This document shows positions 1-6,028 of a stretch of 11,568 nucleotides of DNA, in pieces. Below the pieces are notes generated by a model. It had not been told where the DNA came from. It did not search any database and saw only the letters and a program-made list of their open reading frames with translations. This stretch comes from an uncultured Thermomonas sp. (GTDB lineage Bacteria; Pseudomonadota; Gammaproteobacteria; Xanthomonadales; Xanthomonadaceae): assembly GCA_946480065.1 (NCBI GenBank), contig CAMLJA010000034.1:1-11568 (forward strand). The letters are read 5' to 3'. Position numbers and translations under genes: made by a program. Every line of letters starts with the position of its first letter. Within the stretch, counting starts at the first letter, position 1.

Positions 1-51
1 ACGACCCCCTGATTAACAGTCAAGTGCTCTAACCGGCTGAGCTATTCGGGC
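1..51 (-). tRNA. tRNA-Asn (anticodon GUU), 3' part cut off by the window edge
   Basis: Read on the minus strand, the transcript begins GCCCGAA (acceptor 5' arm), then TA, then a D-arm with GCTC pairing to GAGC around an AGCCGGTTA loop. The anticodon arm is CTTGA / CTGTTAA / TCAGG. The loop places GTT (plus-strand 15-17) at positions 34-36, giving asparagine. The variable region starts GGGGTCGT and the window then ends, so the T-arm, acceptor 3' strand and CCA lie outside. The 5' end is at base 51. The tRNA is on the same strand as the pilin operon and downstream of pilV, but has a plausible promoter of its own. The pilin side faces the 5' end of the tRNA, not the 3' end usually used as an integration site. 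Confidence 0.93.
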
Positions 52-61
52 GGGGGCGCGT

Positions 62-91
62 ATTGTGGCGTCCCCCGCCCGGGCTGGTCAA
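62..91 (-). promoter_or_regulatory. Probable sigma-70 promoter of tRNA-Asn
   Basis: On the minus strand TTGACC (86-91) resembles a -35 box. After 18 bases comes CACAAT (62-67), which resembles a -10 box. Initiation would fall near base 54-55, just ahead of the tRNA 5' end at 51, as is usual for a separately transcribed tRNA. The -35 hexamer is the second copy of a TTGACC-GG-TTGACC direct repeat whose first copy contains the pilV stop codon. No convincing terminator hairpin with a T tract lies between pilV and the tRNA, so read-through from the pilin operon is also possible. Confidence 0.5.
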
Positions 92-95
92 CCGG

Positions 96-2525
96 TCAAT
101 CCCAGGGGACGTTCCAGCTGGTGACGGTCAAGGTCCAATCGTTCCCTGACTTCTTCACGGTGCACGCGGCCACGGTGACGTTGGGATCGGTCGCCAGGCT
201 GCTGCCCTGCAGGCTGTACCCGACATTGATCGTGCTGCCCGAGGTAAGGCCGGTGAATGCGAGGGTCGTGGTTTCGGCCTGGACGTTGTCGCCCGGCGAA
301 GTATCGGCGGCGGCAGGCACGGCACTGGTGATGGTGCCGGCGCCGGTCACGCTCACCGTGCTCACCTGGTAGTTGTTGAAGATCGGCACGCTGACCGACA
401 GGGCGCCCGTGGGGCCGTTGCTGTCCGATTTGGTGCAGACGACGCCATCCACCGTGGTCACCGCGTTGTTGCCACTGCCCGTGGTGACGGCGTTCCGGGT
501 GCCATTGGCGTAGGTGATCTCCCAATAGCGGGACAGCTTGATCGAACCGGACCAGGGGCTTGCGGTCGCGTTCGGATCGCAGACCTTGCTGGCCTTGGCG
601 CCCAGGCATTCCACGTTGACGTCGGCGCCAATGGTGAAGAAGGCGCTGGGATCCAGCCCGCCGCCGGTTTGGGCGACCTTGAAGGATTCGCCGTCCGGGT
701 TGGTGCTCACGTTCCCGCCCACGTTGAAGGCCTGCGCATCCGTCTGCACGGTGGTGTTGTCGGAGGGGTCCACGCCGTTGAATGCAAGGGACGTGTTGAT
801 CCCAACGCCCGAGTTGGAGACGCGGACCTCGGCGGTGTTGTTGGAATCGCCGTTCACCTTGCCGATGGTGCGGCCGCCCGAGGGCTGGGTCGGGTTGTTG
901 GTCAGCAGGCTGCCGCTATTGACCGTGATGACGGAGGGCGCGCTGGCCGTCCACTTCGCAAGCTCGGTCAGGTTGATCGTGGTGAACGGCAGCTTGGGCA
1001 GGATGCAGTCGGCCAGCGGCGTCCCGGAGGCGCAGCGGGAAATCGCGCTGGACACGGCCGTCCGCGCGTCCGCTTCCAGGTAGTCCACGTACAGTCCGCG
1101 GCTGTGGAGGTAGCGGTAATCCGTATTGGAAGGAGGGGTGATGACGACCTGGCTGGGCGAATTCAAACCGCGCGCGCTTTCGTCGAACATGGCCTGGGCC
1201 CCGGTGGGAGCGGTCCCGCTGCTCCCGGTGTAGCCATCGAGGTAGTCCTTCACGAAGGTTTCGTACGCGGTCTTCGCGGTACTGGTCGGCAGGCCCGTCT
1301 TGGCCTTGGCCCCACCCACCGTTTCGGTCTCGAGCAGCCCCATCTGCCGGGAGTACATGTCCGAGGCGACGCGCCAGAAGCCGTCCACGCGGATCACCCG
1401 GCAGGCGTCGACGTACTGGCCGGAGGTCGTGTTGGTGACCGCCACCAGGCTGGCGTTGTACTTGGACACGCCGCCGCCGGCCGCGATCCGCTCGGGGTCG
1501 TACTTGGCGACCCCACTGGCCTCGGTGTCGTGGTGATCGCGGCAGCATTCGGTGCAGAGGTCGCTCTGCACCACTCCGCTGGCAGGACCTGACACATACG
1601 GCGTTCCGGGGGCGTCCGCGCCACCCGCGTCGTACACGTCGTAGCGATCGCCGGTCCAGACCGCCGGCCACTCCGCCTTGCGGTAAATGGCCCCCAAGTT
1701 GGAGAAGCCGGTACCGGCTGCCCCGTACTGGCAGGAACACTTGACGATCTCGTTCTCGAACCGCTTCTGGATGACCGCCGAGGACCCGCCCGGCACGTAG
1801 GTCAGCACGTTGAACGTGGTGGCCGTGATGACCTGGTTCTGGTTGCTGCCCTTCAGCTCCGGCTTCGGGTTGGAGGCCGCCGTCGAGTTGCCGTCGCCCA
1901 GCGCGATCGGGATGACGCCCGCGGTCTCGGGAGAATCCTGACGCACGGTCGCCTTGCCGCCGCCGCTGCCGCTGCTGGTGTTGTTGGGGATGGTGTTGGA
2001 CGTGAGCGCAAGCGAGCTGACGTCGGACGACACCGCGAGGCGACGCTGCTGCCCCGTGGGATCGTTCCACGTCGCGGTCAGGGTGATGCGCTTGAACTCG
2101 GGGATCGAGAGATTGGCGGCGGCGGTTCCGGAGACGGTGAACGAACCTGCGCCGACGGCACTGGTATAGCGGTCCACCTTCTGCACGACGGTCAGCCCCG
2201 AGATGGCGCTTTCGGTCTGGGCCGTGCAGAGCCAGGCAGGCGAGCCGGACGAGCAGGTGTAGGTGTTGGTCGTGCTGCCCGTGCCGGTGTCGACGGCCAA
2301 GGCCGCATTGTCGTACTGCCCGGCGCGCAGTTCGTCCATCCGGCTCGCCAGCATGGCGGCCACCCGGCTGCGGGTCTTGGCCTCCGACGATGCCTGGGCC
2401 AACCGCCCCTGAAGGGCAGTCAGCGCCAGCAATCCCGTCGCCAGCACCACCACGGCGATGAGGATCTCGATCAGGCTGAAGCCGCCATTGTCGGGCCGGC
2501 CGCTGCGGTGGATTCGGATATTCAT
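96..2525 (-). CDS. pilV: Giant PilV-like minor pilin: N-terminal pilin domain joined to a ~620-residue module
   Basis: 809 residues, last gene of the minor-pilin operon. The class III signal is clear: a short basic leader ends in G15, F16 is the mature first residue, E20 is the +5 glutamate, followed by a hydrophobic helix to about residue 36 ending ALTALQGRL. This matches the PilV family, whose members prime type IV pilus assembly in the inner membrane. PilV proteins are usually 130-200 residues. Here the ordinary pilin part ends near 175, a Ser/Gly/Asn/Thr-rich linker follows (about 177-190), and then residues 191-809 form an extra module. The module holds C263-S-C265, a dense C324-TE-CC-RDHH-D cluster (324-333), paired cysteines at 498/507 and 640/649, and a Thr/Ser/Val-rich, probably beta-sandwich C-terminus. 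The start at 2525 is preferred over an in-frame ATG at 2564, which lies inside pilX: GAGG precedes 2525 and the leader length is right. No enzyme domain is recognised. The extended part is presumably surface-exposed at the pilus tip (inference). Confidence 0.85.
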   Translation of the reverse strand: MNIRIHRSGRPDNGGFSLIEILIAVVVLATGLLALTALQGRLAQASSEAKTRSRVAAMLASRMDELRAGQYDNAALAVDTGTGSTTNTYTCSSGSPAWLCTAQTESAISGLTVVQKVDRYTSAVGAGSFTVSGTAAANLSIPEFKRITLTATWNDPTGQQRRLAVSSDVSSLALTSNTIPNNTSSGSGGGKATVRQDSPETAGVIPIALGDGNSTAASNPKPELKGSNQNQVITATTFNVLTYVPGGSSAVIQKRFENEIVKCSCQYGAAGTGFSNLGAIYRKAEWPAVWTGDRYDVYDAGGADAPGTPYVSGPASGVVQSDLCTECCRDHHDTEASGVAKYDPERIAAGGGVSKYNASLVAVTNTTSGQYVDACRVIRVDGFWRVASDMYSRQMGLLETETVGGAKAKTGLPTSTAKTAYETFVKDYLDGYTGSSGTAPTGAQAMFDESARGLNSPSQVVITPPSNTDYRYLHSRGLYVDYLEADARTAVSSAISRCASGTPLADCILPKLPFTTINLTELAKWTASAPSVITVNSGSLLTNNPTQPSGGRTIGKVNGDSNNTAEVRVSNSGVGINTSLAFNGVDPSDNTTVQTDAQAFNVGGNVSTNPDGESFKVAQTGGGLDPSAFFTIGADVNVECLGAKASKVCDPNATASPWSGSIKLSRYWEITYANGTRNAVTTGSGNNAVTTVDGVVCTKSDSNGPTGALSVSVPIFNNYQVSTVSVTGAGTITSAVPAAADTSPGDNVQAETTTLAFTGLTSGSTINVGYSLQGSSLATDPNVTVAACTVKKSGNDWTLTVTSWNVPWD

Positions 2526-2538
2526 GCGTTTCGCCTCA
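2526..2538 (-). promoter_or_regulatory. Ribosome binding site of pilV overlapping the pilX stop codon
   Basis: On the minus strand the pilX stop TGA merges into TGAGGCG, giving a GAGG Shine-Dalgarno core a few bases before the ATG at 2523-2525. This supports the 809-residue start rather than the longer frame and suggests translational coupling of pilX and pilV. Confidence 0.65.
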
Positions 2539-4275
2539 GTACGTGCTGCGGTCGTTCCACGCACCCGGCAGGGTGGCGAAGCGATTGTTGTTCGGATCCT
2601 GGCCGATCGCGTCCAGGACCGTGTCGCTGTAGATCACCGCGGCGGTGCCGTTGGCCTTCTCGACCTGGCCCTGGACGACGATGGAGCCGTAGACGGACGA
2701 CCCCGCGTTCATCCGGAGAGTGGCGTTGCCCCCGTTGCCGATCTCGGTGCTGGTCATCGTGTAGCCGCCGGACGGCGTGAGCGTCCCTCCGCTCGCCTTG
2801 GTCCGGAGAAGCACCAGGCCGAACACGCGCCCCTGGATCGTGGTGCTGCCATCAGCGACCAGGACCACGGGGTTGTCCGCCGAGCCCAGGGTCTGGTTCG
2901 AACCCACGTCGCAGCTCGACTGGCACCAGATCAGGCCGGACAGGCCGGTGCTGGGGTACGTGCCGGTATAAGTCTGGGCAGTGGAAACAAGCGGGCTACC
3001 GGCGGTCGTCGGATTGATGACCTTGGTGGCGTTGGCGTAAAGGAAGGCTTCGTCCGCGCCCATGGTCACCACCGCACCCGTATTGGGATTGGTGTAGTCG
3101 TCCATGACCTTCACTTCCGCGAAGCAGTCGTGGTCGTCGTCCCTCCAGGCCTGGATCCCGAACAGGTGGGAGAACAGGTCCGGCGGGAATTCGCACGTGG
3201 GATACGAAGCCGAATCGCTGCGGACGTTGTAATTCGTGCCGGTGCCACGATCCGCGGATGTTCCCTCGACATCAAGGATATCGATGCCCTCGGCCTGCAC
3301 GTTGCCCGAGTTGTCGTACGACAGCGAGTGGTCCGAGTCGCACTGGCAGGTGTCGCAGACGATCGTGTTGTTGGTGCCCTCGAATGTCGGCGGCGAATTG
3401 TTCTTCGCGCCGTAGCGGAAGAATTCCCCGGCGTAGCAGGTGTTGGGGGTACCGGTCTTGGCGACGTCCTTGCGCGACCAGACGGACACCGGCACGCCAT
3501 CGCCGCCGGCGTTGGGGTTGGTCACGATCTGCAGGGTGCCGGTGAGGTCGATCGAGCCGGAGGCGATGATCGGCGGCTTGCCGGTGGGGCTGGCGAGCAG
3601 CGGATAGCGCCCCACCGTCTGGACCAGCGTGGTGCGGGCGGACTCGCCCGGGATGGAGGCGACCGAGACGAAGGTGACGATGCGCCGGTCGCTGGCCTCG
3701 CTGGACGAGGTCGCGCAGCGGATGGGGCTGTCCGCGGGTTCGTTCACTTGCCGGTTGGCGACGAAGCACATCACCGGGGCGACGCCGTAGGCGACATCGA
3801 AGCCGGAGCCCACCGAGGCGATGGTGTTGGGCATCGGCAGCATGCGCGACGCCAGCGCGCTGCCCAGCGCGGTATAGGTCGCGCCGCTGGAGATGCCCCC
3901 GCTCGCCAGGCGGTACATCGTGCTGCGCCGGGTGACCGTCGTGGTGGTGGTGGGATCACCATCTTCGTCGACCAGATCGGTGGGGACGGCGCCGCACGGG
4001 AAGGTGGTCTCGGTCCCGCAGCTGGTCCAATTCCCGCCGAACGCCAGCAGTTCCGGATGCTGCCGCAGCAGGTATTCCGAGCCTTGCGCCAGGCCGGCCT
4101 CCGCCACTTCGTGCACCGCCTTGGCGCGGACGTCGTTGGCGCTGCTGCGCTGCTCGAAGATGCCGACATTCATCGCCAGGATGGTCATCACCCCGGCGAG
4201 CAGGAGCAGGACCACCGCGACCAACAGGGTCGAACCGGCCTGGCTGGCGTGGGATTTCATGGACGGGGTTCGCAT
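2536..4275 (-). CDS. pilX: Oversized PilX-family minor pilin
   Basis: 579 residues. The N-terminus fits the PilX N-terminal domain: residues 12-40 carry QAGS followed by a long hydrophobic helix, then EQRSSANDVRAKAVHEVAEAGL, the usual PilX pattern in which an A-E-A-rich helix follows the membrane segment. With G14 as the cleavage glycine, position +5 is V19, so the conserved Glu5 is absent, as is common in PilX and GspK tip pilins. PilX proteins are usually under 200 residues; here about 350 residues are added from about 230 on, beginning IIASGSIDLTGTLQI and continuing as beta-rich, Gly/Thr/Asn-rich sequence. A C307-DT-C310-Q-C312 cluster is followed by DSDH. Acidic stretches DEDGD (103-107) and RDDDHD (378-383) could bind calcium. 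Start at 4275 is 16 bases after the pilW stop; an alternative ATG at 4260 is possible, and neither has a strong Shine-Dalgarno. Confidence 0.85.
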   Translation of the reverse strand: MRTPSMKSHASQAGSTLLVAVVLLLLAGVMTILAMNVGIFEQRSSANDVRAKAVHEVAEAGLAQGSEYLLRQHPELLAFGGNWTSCGTETTFPCGAVPTDLVDEDGDPTTTTTVTRRSTMYRLASGGISSGATYTALGSALASRMLPMPNTIASVGSGFDVAYGVAPVMCFVANRQVNEPADSPIRCATSSSEASDRRIVTFVSVASIPGESARTTLVQTVGRYPLLASPTGKPPIIASGSIDLTGTLQIVTNPNAGGDGVPVSVWSRKDVAKTGTPNTCYAGEFFRYGAKNNSPPTFEGTNNTIVCDTCQCDSDHSLSYDNSGNVQAEGIDILDVEGTSADRGTGTNYNVRSDSASYPTCEFPPDLFSHLFGIQAWRDDDHDCFAEVKVMDDYTNPNTGAVVTMGADEAFLYANATKVINPTTAGSPLVSTAQTYTGTYPSTGLSGLIWCQSSCDVGSNQTLGSADNPVVLVADGSTTIQGRVFGLVLLRTKASGGTLTPSGGYTMTSTEIGNGGNATLRMNAGSSVYGSIVVQGQVEKANGTAAVIYSDTVLDAIGQDPNNNRFATLPGAWNDRSTY

Positions 4276-4291
4276 GGCTGTGGTCTCGAGG

Positions 4292-4885
4292 TCAGGTGCC
4301 CGGCACGGAGCGGACGAAGACGCTTTGCGTGTAGGAGCGGGTGATGTCCGCGTTGTTCGTCAACCGTCCCGCCAGCGTGATGTCGATCCGCCGGCCGGTC
4401 TGGGAAAACGTCAGCGCGGTGACGGTCACCTGCGGGGAACTCAGGGCCGGGTCGCCCGAACCCGCGGAGCAATCCGCGTTGGCCTGGGTGCCGCTGGCCT
4501 TCAGGTACACCGCTCCACCCGACAGGAAGATCGAGTGGTAGTCGCCGCCCTCGGCATCGGCGTATCCGTAGCGGATGCAGCCGGCCGTGCCGGTCGAAAC
4601 GGTGGCGTAAGGATTTTCCGGGTCGCCGGCATCGGCGGTGGCCGCCGTCAGCGGATCCTGCACCGAACCCGCGCGGCGGATGTCGGCGGCCATCAGGGCG
4701 GCGACCGCGCGCAGCTCCTGGGTGAGCCGGGTGGCGGAGATGGTCTGGTTGTTGGCCCGCATCATCGACAGCACCAAGGCGATGACCGCGCCTATCACGA
4801 TCAGGCCAAGCGCCATGGCCACCATCAGTTCGACCAGCGAGAAGCCGCGCGCGCGTGCGGACGAGACGTGGGATGGAGTCAACAT
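4292..4885 (-). CDS. pilW: PilW-family minor pilin
   Basis: 197 residues. The leader MLTPSHVSSARARG ends at G14; F15 is mature residue 1 and E19 is the +5 glutamate, followed by the membrane helix LMVAMALGLIVIGAVIALVL. The next segment, RLTQELRAVAALMAADIRRAG (about 53-73), is the amphipathic helix typical of PilW/MshO-type pilins, and CIRYGYAD is also characteristic. Two cysteines (C103, C139) could form a disulfide. At 197 residues it is shorter than many PilW proteins, in contrast to the enlarged PilX and PilV next to it. PilW is part of the inner-membrane priming complex that starts the type IV pilus and ends up at its tip. The ATG at 4885 overlaps the 3' end of fimT by 7 bases, with AGGA about 8 bases upstream, so translation is probably coupled. 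Confidence 0.88.
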   Translation of the reverse strand: MLTPSHVSSARARGFSLVELMVAMALGLIVIGAVIALVLSMMRANNQTISATRLTQELRAVAALMAADIRRAGSVQDPLTAATADAGDPENPYATVSTGTAGCIRYGYADAEGGDYHSIFLSGGAVYLKASGTQANADCSAGSGDPALSSPQVTVTALTFSQTGRRIDITLAGRLTNNADITRSYTQSVFVRSVPGT

Positions 4886-5454
4886 GCCGAGATTCCTGCC
4901 ATGGCCGGTTTGCCGCTGGGGGTGCACAGGGTCGCCTGGCCCAGCGGGCTGACGTCGACGCTGACGTCGTAGGTGCCGCGCGGGGAGCGCAGGGTGATGG
5001 CGCCGGGATCGGCCACCGCCCCGCCGCTGCTCAGGGCGGTCCCGAGCTTGCCGTCGAACGTGAAGCTGGCGCCGCTCACCATGCTCACGCCGGGATGCTT
5101 GCCCACCGGGATCGCCGCCTGCTCGCCCGCGACCAGGCAGGCACTGGCGGTCGCGCAATCGCAGGCGGAGGCCGCGCCTGCCAACGCGCCGCCGGTCGGG
5201 ACGGTGGCCGACTTGGCGCCCACGCACCAGCTGGCGCCGGTGGTGCTGCTGACTGCGGCGTCCAGCCCGATCTTCACCGACTGGGCCCTCGCGTTGGCCA
5301 GCATGCTGAGCACGTCGTCGGCCGCGCTGCGGAGCCGGTAGCGATCGATCATGTCGCGGTAGCTGGGCGCCGCCATGGCGGCGAGGATGGCGACGATCGC
5401 CACCACCACCATCAGCTCGACCAGGGTGAACCCCTTGGAATGACTTGCTCGCAC
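4879..5454 (-). CDS. fimT: FimT/FimU (GspH-type) minor pilin
   Basis: 191 residues from a GTG start. The leader VRASHSKG (initiated as Met) is 8 residues; F9 is mature residue 1 and E13 is the +5 glutamate, followed by the pilin helix ELMVVVAIVAILAAMAAPSY and the DMIDRYRLRSAADDVLSMLANARAQSV segment typical of GspH/FimT. The C-terminal half ends with ITLRSPRGTYDVSVDVSPLGQATLC, the usual GspH/FimT end. Cysteines at 77, 98, 100, 106, 177 and 191 suggest disulfides. FimT/FimU proteins are minor pilins of the type IV pilus tip complex; some FimT proteins bind DNA during natural transformation, but I cannot tell from sequence whether this one does. It is the first gene of the operon. The frame is open to an ATG at 5511, but the GTG has a far better Shine-Dalgarno and yields a normal prepilin leader. 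Confidence 0.9.
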   Translation of the reverse strand: MRASHSKGFTLVELMVVVAIVAILAAMAAPSYRDMIDRYRLRSAADDVLSMLANARAQSVKIGLDAAVSSTTGASWCVGAKSATVPTGGALAGAASACDCATASACLVAGEQAAIPVGKHPGVSMVSGASFTFDGKLGTALSSGGAVADPGAITLRSPRGTYDVSVDVSPLGQATLCTPSGKPAMAGISAC

Positions 5455-5457
5455 GGC

Positions 5458-5465
5458 ACCTCCCC
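5458..5465 (-). promoter_or_regulatory. Strong ribosome binding site that fixes the GTG start of fimT
   Basis: On the minus strand GGGGAGGT lies 3 bases (core GGAGG about 5 bases) upstream of GTG at 5452-5454. This decides for the GTG and against the in-frame ATG 19 codons upstream, which would place an unusual Arg-rich extension before the prepilin leader. Confidence 0.75.
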
Positions 5466-5482
5466 ACGCTGGAACATCCGCG

Positions 5483-5511
5483 AGCCTAGGCAGGCGGCCG
5501 CGGCGGCGCAA
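5483..5511 (-). promoter_or_regulatory. Weak candidate promoter of the fimT-pilW-pilX-pilV operon
   Basis: On the minus strand TTGCGC (5506-5511) and TAGGCT (5483-5488) are separated by exactly 17 bases, and would start transcription about 20 bases before the fimT GTG. Each hexamer matches the sigma-70 consensus at only three positions, so this is a position-based suggestion. No sigma-54 GG-N10-GC pattern was convincing in the 5455-5616 divergent region. Confidence 0.3.
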
Positions 5512-5584
5512 GGCGTGGCGGACAAGTGGTCGCGCAGGGGCGACGGACGCGCCGCGAAGGCCGGTCCGGCGTCCGGCGCGGTGC

Positions 5585-5613
5585 TAATATCCCGGCCATC
5601 CACAGGGGGAAGG
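5585..5613 (+). promoter_or_regulatory. Candidate -10 box and ribosome binding site of pilE
   Basis: TAATAT at 5585-5590 is an almost perfect -10 hexamer in an otherwise GC-rich region; no good -35 box is visible 17 bases upstream. AGGGGGAAGG at 5604-5613 is a strong Shine-Dalgarno a few bases before the ATG at 5617. The missing -35 could mean an activator-dependent promoter (inference). Confidence 0.5.
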
Positions 5614-5616
5614 CAT

Positions 5617-6024
5617 ATGCGCACGCAACGCGGTTTCACGCTGATCGAGCTGATGATCGTGGTCGTCGTGATCGCGGTGCTGGCGGCGATCGCCATCCCG
5701 AACTACCTGGAACAGAGCCGCAAGGGCCGGCGCGCGGAAGCGTCCCGGGCCATCGGCGAATACCAGCTGGCGCTGGAGCGCTGGCGCGCGGAAAACCCGA
5801 CGTACGGCGCTTGCCCGAGCGGGGTCACGTGCTCCGGCACCCGCCCCAGCCTCCCCACGTCGGACTTCTACACCGTCTCCGAATCCGGGGTCTCCGCGTC
5901 GGGTTATACGGTCACCGCCACCCCGACCCCCGGCGGCAAGCAGGCCAACGACCGCTGCGGCAGCCTGAGCGCCACCAACCTGGCCAAGCCCACTTGGAAC
6001 GGCGACTCGGACTGCAACGACTGA
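5617..6024 (+). CDS. pilE: PilE-like type IV minor pilin
   Basis: 135 residues. Leader MRTQRG is 6 residues; F7 is mature residue 1 and E11 the +5 glutamate, followed by the classic helix FTLIELMIVVVVIAVLAAIA and IPNYLEQSRKGRRAEA, the RGRRAEA-type motif usual in PilE/ComP-like pilins. Four cysteines (C66, C72, C114, C133) fit two disulfides, with KQANDRCGSL (108-117) resembling the conserved C-terminal segment of the family. Its size is typical of PilE minor pilins. In related gammaproteobacteria pilE usually ends the fimT-to-pilY1 operon; here it is alone on the plus strand, divergent from fimT with 162 bases between the start codons. It may serve as minor pilin or, less likely, as a pilus subunit; the fibre subunit PilA is normally encoded elsewhere. 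It converges on ppnN with a 4-base gap. Confidence 0.88.
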   Translation: MRTQRGFTLIELMIVVVVIAVLAAIAIPNYLEQSRKGRRAEASRAIGEYQLALERWRAENPTYGACPSGVTCSGTRPSLPTSDFYTVSESGVSASGYTVTATPTPGGKQANDRCGSLSATNLAKPTWNGDSDCND

Positions 6025-6028
6025 CGCG

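Noticed and set aside
86..99. TTGACC-GG-TTGACC direct repeat as an attachment site
   Set aside because: Too short, no matching copy elsewhere in the window, no integrase gene, and it is better explained by the pilV stop codon next to a tRNA promoter -35 box.
2526..2564. Longer N-terminus for pilV starting at the ATG at 2564
   Set aside because: It would overlap pilX, has no better ribosome binding site, and would add 13 residues to an already complete prepilin leader.
96..4275. Cysteine clusters in PilV and PilX as c-type haem sites
   Set aside because: No CxxCH motif is present in either protein; the clusters are CxC, CxxCC and CxxCxC.
2458..4344. Plus-strand open frame of 628 codons opposite pilX
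   Set aside because: Same reason: Arg/Gly/Ala-rich shadow translation, no recognisable domain, fully opposite a well-supported pilin gene.
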